Of a stretch of DNA of 26,408 bases, positions 1-7,251 are shown piece after piece. Source of the stretch: DALYJJ01 sp031969915 (GTDB taxonomy: Bacteria; Acidobacteriota; Terriglobia; Bryobacterales; Bryobacteraceae); contig DALYJJ010000089.1 of NCBI GenBank assembly GCA_031969915.1, positions 1 to 26,408 on the forward strand, given 5' to 3'. Numbering within the stretch: position 1 is the stretch's first letter; the number at the start of each line of letters is the position of its first letter. The notes under the pieces are model-generated. The model did no database searches. It was not told where the DNA came from and saw only the letters and a list, made by a program, of their open reading frames with translations. A program made the translations under genes and the position numbers.

Positions 1-984
1 CACCTCGTCCGCCACCGGTTCGTTCATATCGTCGCCCGCCACCAGCACGGTGTAGAACGCGGTGATGGAGCCGCGGTCGGAATTGCCGGTGCGTTCAAGC
101 AGCTTGGGCAGTTCCGCGAAAACGGAGGGCGTGTACCCGGCGCGGGCGGGGGGCTCGCCGCATGCGAGCCCGATCTCCCGCTGAGCGCGCGCGAAGCGCG
201 TGACCGAGTCCATCATGAGGACCACGCGTTTGCCCTGGTCGCGGAAGTACTCGGCGATGGCCGTTCCCACGTAGGCGGCCTTCAGGCGCACCAGCGAAGG
301 CTGATCGGAGGTGGCGCACACGATCACCGACCTTCGCAGCCCGTCCTCTCCCAGGTCGTGCTCGAGGAAATCGCGGACTTCGCGGCCGCGCTCACCCACC
401 AGCGTGATGACGTTGACTTCCGCCTCGGTATTGCGCGCGATCATTCCGAGGAGGGTTGACTTGCCGACGCCCGCCGCGGCAAAGAGCCCGACGCGCTGCC
501 CCTCGCCGCAGGTCAGCATGCCGTCGATGGCGCGCACCCCGGTTTGCAGGGGCCGCAGTACGCGTTGGCGGCGCAGCGGGTCCGGCGGACGGTTGGTGAC
601 GGGGTACTCGGTGCGCGCCTCGAGCGGTCCGCGGGCGGCCTCGTCGAGGGGGTCGCCGAGCCCGTTCAGTACGCGCCCGAGGAGTTCCGGGCCGACACGC
701 ACGCCGAGGCTCGCACCCGTCGGCACCACTTCACTACTGGGGCCGATGTTCGCGGCCTCGCCGAGAGGCATCAACAGCACATCGCCATCCTGAAAGCCGA
801 CCACCTCGGCGCGGATGGGCACGCGTGACCTGCCGGTGAAGATGAGGCAGACCTCGCCGACGAAAGCTTCCGGCAGCGTGGCGCGGACCAGCAGCCCCAT
901 CACGCTGCGTACGCGCCCGCGCACCTCTACTGCGCTGACGCGGTCGACGACGCCGAGGAACCGGTCGAACGACGAAGCGGTCAC
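1..984 (-). CDS. sctN: Type III secretion ATPase SctN (C-terminus beyond window edge)
   Basis: This is the hexameric cytoplasmic ATPase that unfolds and releases substrates at the export gate of a type III secretion system. The 328 codons in the window give the N-terminal beta-barrel and most of the catalytic domain. A Walker A motif AAAGVGKS lies at residues 169-176, followed by the F1/FliI-family signature GERGREV at 197-203 and a Walker B stretch VVLMMDS ending near residue 260. The GTG start at 984 overlaps the sctL stop (GTGA), so translation is probably coupled. The same fold serves flagellar export as FliI. The non-flagellar assignment rests on the neighbours, a short SctJ lipoprotein and an SctI-like rod protein, rather than on this protein alone. 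The C-terminal stalk-binding domain is outside the window. Confidence 0.93.
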   Translation of the reverse strand, partial: MTASSFDRFLGVVDRVSAVEVRGRVRSVMGLLVRATLPEAFVGEVCLIFTGRSRVPIRAEVVGFQDGDVLLMPLGEAANIGPSSEVVPTGASLGVRVGPELLGRVLNGLGDPLDEAARGPLEARTEYPVTNRPPDPLRRQRVLRPLQTGVRAIDGMLTCGEGQRVGLFAAAGVGKSTLLGMIARNTEAEVNVITLVGERGREVRDFLEHDLGEDGLRRSVIVCATSDQPSLVRLKAAYVGTAIAEYFRDQGKRVVLMMDSVTRFARAQREIGLACGEPPARAGYTPSVFAELPKLLERTGNSDRGSITAFYTVLVAGDDMNEPVADEV

Positions 985-1562
985 CGCGAGGCCTCTTCGA
1001 GCAGCGCTCGTTCGATGAGCCGTAGCTGCGTTTCGATGCGTGCATCGATCGAGCCCAATTCGCTGACGATGCGGCAGTCACCCGGCGCGAGGTCGTCGGC
1101 TTCATCGAGGCGAAGCGAGCAGTCCGGCCCGAGGCGTTTCTCAAAGCGGGCGCGCGCCGCTTCCAGCGTGGCGCGATGGCCGGGCGCGACGTAGACTGTC
1201 ACCCGCCGCTCGCGGACCACGGTGCGCAGCGCTTCTTCGACAATCCCCTCCAGGCGCTCTGGTGCGGTCCGCACTTCCTCGCCGAGGATCTTCTCCGCGA
1301 TGCGCACGGCGAGCTTCAACAGCGAAGGGCGGCTCTCTTCGATGAAGGCGTGGACGCTCCGCTGCGCGGCGGCGATGGCCGTCTCCCACTGGGCGAGGCC
1401 AGCGCGGAAGCCAGCTTCGAAGGCTTCGGCACGAACGCGCTCCCGCTCCGCCGACGCCTCGGCCAGAATGCGCTGCGCCTGTTCGCTGGCGCTGAGCACC
1501 TGCTGCTTGAGAACGGGGCCGGTGGCCTGTGCGGCGGCTGCCTTGAGAATCTTACCTTCCAT
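981..1562 (-). CDS. sctL: Type III secretion stator SctL (FliH/YscL family)
   Basis: This 193-residue peripheral stator protein of the FliH/SctL family tethers and regulates the SctN ATPase at the cytoplasmic sorting platform. The sequence shows the family layout. An Ala/Glu/Arg-rich N-terminal helix (about residues 20-70) has heptad-like spacing and probably forms a coiled coil. It is followed by the globular V-ATPase E-subunit-like domain containing LAVRIAEKILGEEV (about 84-97) and VTVYVAPG (about 120-127). Length is typical. The start ATG at 1562 overlaps the end of the 65-codon ORF upstream by 11 bp, and its stop overlaps the sctN GTG, so it is an internal gene of a tightly packed operon. 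Confidence 0.88.
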   Translation of the reverse strand: MEGKILKAAAAQATGPVLKQQVLSASEQAQRILAEASAERERVRAEAFEAGFRAGLAQWETAIAAAQRSVHAFIEESRPSLLKLAVRIAEKILGEEVRTAPERLEGIVEEALRTVVRERRVTVYVAPGHRATLEAARARFEKRLGPDCSLRLDEADDLAPGDCRIVSELGSIDARIETQLRLIERALLEEASR

Positions 1563-1749
1563 CTGCGTCCTTCACTCGTGCCTGCCACAACAGCCAGTCG
1601 CGAACAAACGGGGGCCGGGCGGCCAGTTCGGGCGCGGCGCTCATCCGCTCGCTCCATTCGCGGGCGCGCAGCGCCAGCAGCCGGGCGCGCCACTGGTGCG
1701 GGTCGTCGCTCTCCCGAAGCAGCCGCCGCGCCTCCTCGCGATAGTTCAA
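1552..1749 (-). CDS. Small 65-residue protein at the sctK position of the T3SS operon
   Basis: I do not recognise the family. The ORF starts with TTG 12 bases after the sctJ stop, in the same frame, and no ATG or GTG start is available before the in-frame stop of sctJ. An AGGCGG purine run precedes the TTG at a workable distance, and the 3' end overlaps sctL by 11 bp. The product is a charged, Arg-rich, probably helical protein with the Trp-rich stretch PFVRDWLLWQ near residues 47-56. In the Yersinia ysc operon the order is I-J-K-L, so this ORF occupies the place of SctK, a sorting-platform accessory protein of about 200 residues. It is much shorter, so it may be a reduced SctK or an unrelated operon protein. 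Tight packing supports translation. Confidence 0.6.
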   Translation of the reverse strand: MNYREEARRLLRESDDPHQWRARLLALRAREWSERMSAAPELAARPPFVRDWLLWQARVKDADGR

Positions 1750-1761
1750 GCCCCACCGCCT

Positions 1762-2571
1762 TTATGACGCGTTTGTCGCCGCCGTCGCCTTCGCGACCGC
1801 TTCCCTCGACCGCTGCAACTGCATCTGCAGGAACTTCACCCGTCCGAGCAGGGTGAGCGCCAGAATGCCGGTCAGCGTTAGCAGGCCCAACGCCGCAACC
1901 GTGATCTCCTGGTTGCCGATCATGGCCAGAAGGTCGGCTGGCGCTTCGCGGCGTGCCGGCACCTGCTGCATGACGACCGTGATTTCTTCCGCTTTCAACC
2001 CCTCCACGCCCTTGGCCACCAGCCCCTTCACGCTGGCTTCCTCCAACGGCGGTTTGGCGCCGCGATATTTCAAGAGGACCGCGGCGGAGGGCGGCAGCCA
2101 TTGCGCGCGGTCCACCAGCGGGCTGTTCTCGGGTATCACCACGTGTACGCGCGCGTCGGCCACGCCGGCCAAGGACCGTAGCGTCCGGCTCAGCTCTCCG
2201 GAGAGCCCCACCAGCATCTTGGCGCGCTCCTCGCCGGCAGTGGGAATCATGCCCTGCTGCGCAAAAACGTCTTCCAGGCCTTTCACCCGGTCGCGCGGCA
2301 GGCCGTTCTCTTCGAGCACTCGCCACGCCTGAATCAGGTTCTGGTCGCCGCCCTTGACAAAGACTGTCCAGGCCGGCTCCTTGCGCTCCCCGGGCCGCAG
2401 CTTTCGCGTCGCATCGAAGCCGTGCTCCTTCAGCACGACAATCATCTCCTGCGCTTCTTTTTCGGTCAGCCCGGTGCTGATCTCCTGCTGCAAACATCCG
2501 CACAGCGGAAGCACCAGGGCGGCCAGAAGGGCGCGATTAAACCTGCGTCTGCATGACTGTTTTGAGTCCAC
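1762..2571 (-). CDS. sctJ: Type III secretion inner-membrane ring lipoprotein SctJ (YscJ/PrgK family)
   Basis: SctJ forms the inner ring of the secretion basal body. The 269 residues show an Arg-rich N-region, a hydrophobic stretch and a lipobox LCGC with lipidation expected at Cys26. The YscJ/FliF ring-building motifs follow, including LTEKEAQEMIVVLKEHGF (about 35-52) and ARVHVVIPE (about 140-148). A single transmembrane segment lies near 223-243, followed by a short basic cytoplasmic tail. The length and lipobox separate it from flagellar FliF, which is about twice as long and not lipidated. The ATG at 2571 lies 35 bp inside the 3' end of sctI. Later starts would remove the signal peptide, so this overlap is probably real. 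Confidence 0.93.
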   Translation of the reverse strand: MDSKQSCRRRFNRALLAALVLPLCGCLQQEISTGLTEKEAQEMIVVLKEHGFDATRKLRPGERKEPAWTVFVKGGDQNLIQAWRVLEENGLPRDRVKGLEDVFAQQGMIPTAGEERAKMLVGLSGELSRTLRSLAGVADARVHVVIPENSPLVDRAQWLPPSAAVLLKYRGAKPPLEEASVKGLVAKGVEGLKAEEITVVMQQVPARREAPADLLAMIGNQEITVAALGLLTLTGILALTLLGRVKFLQMQLQRSREAVAKATAATNAS

Positions 2572-3073
2572 TGTTCATCTGCTCCACGGCCTTCGAAACC
2601 AGTTCCAGGTTCTGGGTCATCTGGTACATCTCCATCTGCAGTTCGAGGAGCGCCCGCGGGTCTTGCATATCGGGAAGCCGGCTCATGATCGACGACGCTT
2701 TCTGAAACTGCTCGTCGATGGTCTGCAAGTGCGCGCCCAGGCTCTGTGCCTGCGCCGGGTCTTTCAAGCGGCCCACGCCGGCGCGCATTTTGTCGATGCG
2801 CACCGCGGCATGCTCCAGATCCGGCCCCCATACCTGCTTCGGCGCCGCCGACGGATCGGTCTCCGCCTTGCGCCGCACCTCGCTGATCAACTGCTTGCGC
2901 TCCGCTTCGGTGACTGAGCGCACCGGCGCCGGCACGTTCGGCTGCGCCGCCTTCTCGGCCACCTCGGCGCGCACGGATTCGAACGCACCCTTTTTGCCCG
3001 CCTCCGCCGCCTTATCGACGGGCGGCGCCGGTAGCGCGGTAGAGATTACTTTTCCTGTTACGGGATCCGGCAC
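2537..3073 (-). CDS. sctI: Type III secretion inner-rod protein SctI-like
   Basis: The protein has 178 residues and starts with GTG at 3073 behind a GGAGGG ribosome-binding site. The N-terminal half is Ala/Pro/Lys-rich and looks disordered. The C-terminal 45 residues form the amphipathic Met/Gln-rich helix expected of the inner-rod/needle family, with LLELQMEMYQMTQNLELVSK near 142-161 and a Gly-containing end typical of YscI/HrpB. Such proteins polymerise into the rod below the needle and anchor it to the SctJ ring. Its place directly before sctJ matches the Yersinia I-J-K-L order. The N-terminus is longer than in many rod proteins. The assignment is by C-terminal motif plus context and is less certain than for sctJ or sctN. 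Confidence 0.78.
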   Translation of the reverse strand: MPDPVTGKVISTALPAPPVDKAAEAGKKGAFESVRAEVAEKAAQPNVPAPVRSVTEAERKQLISEVRRKAETDPSAAPKQVWGPDLEHAAVRIDKMRAGVGRLKDPAQAQSLGAHLQTIDEQFQKASSIMSRLPDMQDPRALLELQMEMYQMTQNLELVSKAVEQMNSGLKTVMQTQV

Positions 3074-3092
3074 CGATCGCCCTCCATCCCGC

Positions 3093-3800
3093 TTATCGAG
3101 CCCCCGCCGCTTCCGTTGCCTGTTCCCCCATCAGTTCGAGCATGGCCTCGCGCAACGTCTCGAGCGCCTTGGCGTGAACACGGCAGATCCAGGACTTCGA
3201 CAGACCCAAGCCAGCCCCGACTTCCTCCAGCGTCCGCCCCTCGAAATAGTAGCCCTCGATCACCTTGCGGCTCTTCTCCGGAAGACGTTCGAGCGCGAGC
3301 GCCAGATAGTGCCGTGATTCCTCGTCGAGCAGTGCCTGTTCCGCCGACTGGGCGGCCGTGTCCGGCTGATCGATGGCGTGCGCCTCCAGCGAGAGCAGGT
3401 AACAGCTTGTCACGGCCTCCGTCAAAACCTGCGCCTCGCGCAACGCCGCCTCCGGTCCGGCCGGCGAGGGCGCGGATTCCGTGTAATCGGTGAGCAACTC
3501 ATTGGCCGCCATCTGGAAGCGGTAGCGGTCATACATCGATTTAGGAAACCAGGTGGCCTTGCGAATGCCGTCGTAGATTGCGCCGCGAATGCGGTAATAG
3601 GCGAATGTCTTGAAGAGGACGCCGCGCGCGGGGTCGAAGGCGGCGGCGGCCTCCACCAACCCTAGTTCCGCGGCGCTCTCGACGTCTTCGCGCAGTACGT
3701 GAGCCGGCAGACTCTGCAGGATCTCGCCGGCCAGGGCGTGAGCATAGCTGCGATGCGTCTCCACCAGTTCCAGCGCCCGGGCGGGCAAGGGATTCGACAT
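3093..3800 (-). CDS. FliA/SigD-type alternative sigma factor heading the T3SS operon
   Basis: This sigma-70 family protein of 235 residues has region 2 (about 15-85, with LGLVEAAAAFDP and FKTFAYYRIRGAIYDGIR matching the core-binding and -10 recognition helices of sigma-28/SigF-like factors). Region 4 lies at about 165-220 (LPEKSRKVIEGYYFEGRTLE followed by the helix-turn-helix LGLSKSWICRVHAKAL). The middle is short and weakly conserved, as expected for group 3 factors. It lies 19 bp upstream of sctI on the same strand, so it is probably the first gene of the T3SS operon and may direct RNA polymerase to secretion promoters, or to its own. I see no anti-sigma (FlgM-like) gene beside it. An AGGAG run lies upstream of the ATG but farther away than usual. 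Confidence 0.87.
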   Translation of the reverse strand: MSNPLPARALELVETHRSYAHALAGEILQSLPAHVLREDVESAAELGLVEAAAAFDPARGVLFKTFAYYRIRGAIYDGIRKATWFPKSMYDRYRFQMAANELLTDYTESAPSPAGPEAALREAQVLTEAVTSCYLLSLEAHAIDQPDTAAQSAEQALLDEESRHYLALALERLPEKSRKVIEGYYFEGRTLEEVGAGLGLSKSWICRVHAKALETLREAMLELMGEQATEAAGAR

Positions 3801-3945
3801 AAAAAAGCGCCCACTCTCCTCTGTGCTGCTGAATACTGCGGAGAAATCCGAAAGAGCCCCTCACGAGCGAAGCATGCACTTAGTACTAGTCCCCGGTAGA
3901 AAGCCGCGTCCGCGGTCCGTGTGGTACCGTATTCCCGTCTGCACT
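3801..3945. promoter_or_regulatory. Divergent intergenic region between the T3SS operon and the ECF/kinase pair
   Basis: This 145-bp gap must hold promoters for the minus-strand sigma/T3SS operon and the plus-strand ECF sigma gene. The minus-strand side carries an AGGAG-type run about 15 bases from the ATG at 3800. I could not assign a convincing -35/-10 pair on either strand. There is no clear Shine-Dalgarno before the ECF start at 3946. Confidence 0.4.
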
Positions 3946-4536
3946 ATGGACGGCGAGGGCGATGTCACCCGACTGCTCGAGAGCTGGCGCAACGGCGATG
4001 CCAGGGCTTTTGAACAGCTCATCCCGGTCGCCTATGACCAGTTGCATGCCATCGCCATCGGCTTAATGCGGCGCGAGCGAACGGATCACACGCTGCAGCC
4101 CACGGCCCTGCTCAATGAGTTGTACGTGCGGCTGTTGCAACAGCGAAAGGTGGCCTGGGAAGACCGCGAGCATTTCTACACCTTCGCCGCCCGCCTCATG
4201 CGCAACATCCTTATCGACCACGCGCGCGGGCGCAACGCGCAGCGCCGCGGCAGCGATTCGATTCGCGTGCCCATTCGCGAGGACATCGGATGGTTCGAAG
4301 GCGGCGATGACGACCTGCTGGACGTGAATCGCGCGCTTGAGAAACTCGAGGCGATCGATTCGCGCAAGGCGAAGCTGGTCGAGCTTTACTACTTCCTTTC
4401 GTTCACGGTTGAAGAGGCCGCCGAACTCCTGAATCTCTCACGCGCCACGGTGGAGCGGGACCTGAAATTCGCGAGGGCATGGCTCTATCGGGATCTGAAG
4501 CAGCAAAAGTCCACTCCTCCCCCCGCTGACGCTTGA
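3946..4536 (+). CDS. ECF-type sigma-70 factor (TIGR02999-like) paired with a Ser/Thr kinase
   Basis: The protein has 196 residues in the extracytoplasmic-function sigma class typical of Acidobacteriota and Planctomycetota. Region 2 spans about 15-100, with LIPVAYDQLHAIA, the family signature HTLQPTALLNELYVRL and FYTFAARLMRNILIDHAR. Region 4 lies near 125-185, with the helix-turn-helix in FTVEEAAELLNLSRATVERD. No anti-sigma gene is adjacent. Instead a membrane Ser/Thr kinase starts 6 bp downstream, an arrangement repeated elsewhere in this window. Family knowledge suggests that phosphorylation by the kinase, not anti-sigma release, controls such factors. I chose the ATG at 3946 because conserved sequence begins there; an in-frame extension of 41 codons looks non-coding. 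Confidence 0.88.
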   Translation: MDGEGDVTRLLESWRNGDARAFEQLIPVAYDQLHAIAIGLMRRERTDHTLQPTALLNELYVRLLQQRKVAWEDREHFYTFAARLMRNILIDHARGRNAQRRGSDSIRVPIREDIGWFEGGDDDLLDVNRALEKLEAIDSRKAKLVELYYFLSFTVEEAAELLNLSRATVERDLKFARAWLYRDLKQQKSTPPPADA

Positions 4537-4542
4537 ACCAAG

Positions 4543-7251
4543 ATGGACGCGGAACGCTGGCAACGCATCGAGGACATTTTTCACGAGGTGTCGGCCGAAC
4601 CGGCGGAGCGGCGCGCCGTGAAGCTCGCCGCGCTCGCCGCAGGCGACACCGTGGTTCGCCGCGAAGTGGAATCCCTGCTCGCAGCCGAGGACGAGCAGGG
4701 CGTCCGCTCCGGCGCGCAGGCGCGCGATCCCTGGCTCGGGCGCACCCTGGGCCGCTATCGCCTGGAGCGGTTGATCGGACGCGGCGGCATGGGCGCGGTG
4801 TACGAAGGCCGCCGGATCGCCGGCGACTTCGAACAGACCGTCGCCGTGAAAGTGGTGGCCACGCGCCTGACCTCTGACTGGCTCCGCCAAGGCTTCCTGC
4901 AGGAGCGCCAGTTCCTGGCCCTGCTCCAACACCCGAACATTGCGCGCCTGCTCGATGGCGGCGTCGCCGACAGCGGCGAGCCGTTCCTGGTCATGGAGCA
5001 CATCGAGGGTGTCCGGCTTGACCGCTACGTTGAGGACCACGCGCTTTCCGCGCCCGCCATTGTGAGGCTGCTGCTTCCGTTGTGCGAAGGGGTCTCGTAC
5101 GCGCACCGCCGGCTGATCGTCCACCGCGACCTCAAGCCCGGCAACGTGCTGGTGACCCGCGAAGGCCTGGTGAAGCTTCTTGATTTCGGTACGGCCAAGC
5201 TCCTCTCCCCGGACTCTGCCGCGAACGCCACGGTTCTCGGTTTGCGGGCGTTCACACCTGAGTACGCGAGCCCTGAGCAGATGTTCGGCGAGCCGGTGAG
5301 CGCGGCCGCAGACGTCTACTCGCTCGGCGTTATCCTCTACCGACTGCTCACGGGGCGGCTGCCCTTCGACGTCGCGCAGCGTTCGAGCGCGGAGATCGCC
5401 CGTATCTTTGAAACGGAGCCGGCGACGCCAAGCTCCCTGGTGACTCGCGTCGCCGGCGGTTCCGCCGATGCCCCGCCGCGCGCTGCTCTCTCTCCGTCCG
5501 AAATCCGCGGAGACCTCGACGCGATTGTGCTGAAGGCTCTTCGCCCGAAGGCGGCGGACCGCTATCCCTCGGTCGACGAGCTTGCCCTCGACCTCAAGCG
5601 CTATCTCGATCACCGTCCGGTGGCGGCCCGACGCGGCTCCCATCTCTACCGGCTGCAGAAGTTCGTTCGCCGCCGCGCTGTCCCGCTCGCCGCCGCGGCG
5701 GTTGTGCTGGCATCGGTGCTTATCGGCGTTGTCTCCACGGTCCGGCAGGCGCGCATCGCGGCGGCCGAAGAACAGCGTGCGCGCGCCGCGTTTCAGGATG
5801 TCCGCCGCCTCTCCAGTCTGCTGGTAGGCGACTTCTTCGATACCGTCAGCCAGTTACCCGGCTCGATGGACGTGCAGCGGCGACTGGTGAGCGAGTCCAT
5901 TGGGTATCTGGACCGGCTGGCGCGAGAGGCCGGCGACGATCCCGACGTTCAGCTCGACCTGGTGGAGGCCTACACGAAGTTGGGCGGCATGCAGGGCAGC
6001 CCGTACATGGCCAACCTGGGGGATGCGAAGGGCGCGCTTCAGAGCCTGGCGAAAGCCGCCTCCATCGCCGACCCGCTTGCGGGCCGCCCCGATCCGAGCG
6101 GGTCCGCCTTGCGCCACATCGCCGTCCTCCGGCGCACGCAAAGCGACGTGTACTTCGGCATGGGCCAGACCGGCGAAGCGCTTCGCTACTCCCGCCTTGC
6201 CTCAACCTTATATGAGAAGCTGCTGGCCCTTCCCGGCGCCACCGCGGACGACCACCTGGAAGCGGGCGCCACGTACGAGACGGTGGGCGACCAACTCGGC
6301 CTCCACGGTGCTTCGGGCGCAGGCGATGCCGCGGGCGCGTTGCGGGCCTATCAGCGCACGCTCGAGTTGCAGCGCGCCGCCCTCAAGCTGGTCCCGGCCC
6401 ACCCGCGAGCCCTGCGCGGCTATGTGATTCTGCAGATGAAGGCCGGCAACCTGCGTGCGGAAACCGAGCCCTACGCGGCCCGGCGGGTCTACGAAGAGGC
6501 ACTCCGCGCATGGGACCGGATGCCCCAGGCGGCGCGCGATTCCATTGGCGCCCGTAGAATCCGCGGCCTGATCAGCGTGCGGCTCGGACGGCTGCTCCCG
6601 GAGATCGGCGCAGCGAGCGATGCCCTTCCTTTCCTCGATCAGGCACGCGCCATCTTCGGGTCTCTGATTCCGCTCGATCCCAACGACGCGCGCCTCCGGT
6701 ACGATCTCGCCACGGCGGATTTCTACCGTGCGGAAGCGCTCCGTTCGCTCGGCCGAAAAGTTGACGCCCGCGACAGCTACCTGGCCGTCGCGAAGGCGCT
6801 CGATGCACTCCTGGCCCAGGTTCCCGACAACGCGGTGTGGCTCAGCCATCGCTCGCAATCGTTGCTTGACGCGGGCCGGCTGGCCGCGGAACTCGGCGAG
6901 CGCGCGCGGGGCGAAGACCTGATCCGCCGTGGCCTGGAGGGAGTGCTGCAGGTAGCCGGGAATGCCGCGGCTTCGCCGAATGACTTGTACCGCGCTGCGA
7001 CCGGCCTGCTCGTTACCGGCGGCGATGCGGCGCGTGCGCTCGAGTTCGCGCAAGCCGCCGTCAACAAAACGAACGCGGGGAACGCCCTGTACGTATTCAC
7101 TCTCGCGCGTGCGCAACAGCGGGCCGGACAGTGGGAAGCCGCGCGCCAAAGCGCACGCCAGGCATTGGCGCTGCTGCCTGCGCCCGAAGCAGGGGACCCG
7201 GCGCCGCCGTTGCGCAGGTCTCTCGAGAACCTGCTACAGCAACTGCCGTAG
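4543..7251 (+). CDS. Membrane Ser/Thr protein kinase with TPR-like C-terminal region
   Basis: This Hanks-type kinase has 902 residues. A short N-terminal helix region (1-65) precedes the kinase domain: glycine loop GRGGMG 79-84, ATP-anchoring Lys103, catalytic HRDLKPGN 194-201, DFG 214-216 and SPE 243-245. All key residues are present, so it should be active. One transmembrane helix follows (about 380-400), flanked by Arg residues. The remaining 500 residues are Ala/Leu-rich helical repeats of TPR type, probably extracytoplasmic and used for sensing or binding. It starts 6 bp after the ECF sigma factor, so the two are co-expressed and the sigma factor is the likely substrate. Its last 18 bases overlap the convergent kinase gene. 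Confidence 0.9.
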   Translation: MDAERWQRIEDIFHEVSAEPAERRAVKLAALAAGDTVVRREVESLLAAEDEQGVRSGAQARDPWLGRTLGRYRLERLIGRGGMGAVYEGRRIAGDFEQTVAVKVVATRLTSDWLRQGFLQERQFLALLQHPNIARLLDGGVADSGEPFLVMEHIEGVRLDRYVEDHALSAPAIVRLLLPLCEGVSYAHRRLIVHRDLKPGNVLVTREGLVKLLDFGTAKLLSPDSAANATVLGLRAFTPEYASPEQMFGEPVSAAADVYSLGVILYRLLTGRLPFDVAQRSSAEIARIFETEPATPSSLVTRVAGGSADAPPRAALSPSEIRGDLDAIVLKALRPKAADRYPSVDELALDLKRYLDHRPVAARRGSHLYRLQKFVRRRAVPLAAAAVVLASVLIGVVSTVRQARIAAAEEQRARAAFQDVRRLSSLLVGDFFDTVSQLPGSMDVQRRLVSESIGYLDRLAREAGDDPDVQLDLVEAYTKLGGMQGSPYMANLGDAKGALQSLAKAASIADPLAGRPDPSGSALRHIAVLRRTQSDVYFGMGQTGEALRYSRLASTLYEKLLALPGATADDHLEAGATYETVGDQLGLHGASGAGDAAGALRAYQRTLELQRAALKLVPAHPRALRGYVILQMKAGNLRAETEPYAARRVYEEALRAWDRMPQAARDSIGARRIRGLISVRLGRLLPEIGAASDALPFLDQARAIFGSLIPLDPNDARLRYDLATADFYRAEALRSLGRKVDARDSYLAVAKALDALLAQVPDNAVWLSHRSQSLLDAGRLAAELGERARGEDLIRRGLEGVLQVAGNAAASPNDLYRAATGLLVTGGDAARALEFAQAAVNKTNAGNALYVFTLARAQQRAGQWEAARQSARQALALLPAPEAGDPAPPLRRSLENLLQQLP

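Noticed and set aside
1..3073. Flagellar export operon (fliF-fliH-fliI)
   Set aside because: The SctJ homologue is a short lipoprotein with one C-terminal membrane helix, and an SctI-like rod gene precedes it. FliF would be about twice as long and no fliG follows.
4438..5643. 401-codon minus-strand frame opposite the first kinase
   Set aside because: Antisense shadow; its composition reflects the kinase frame and no motif is seen.
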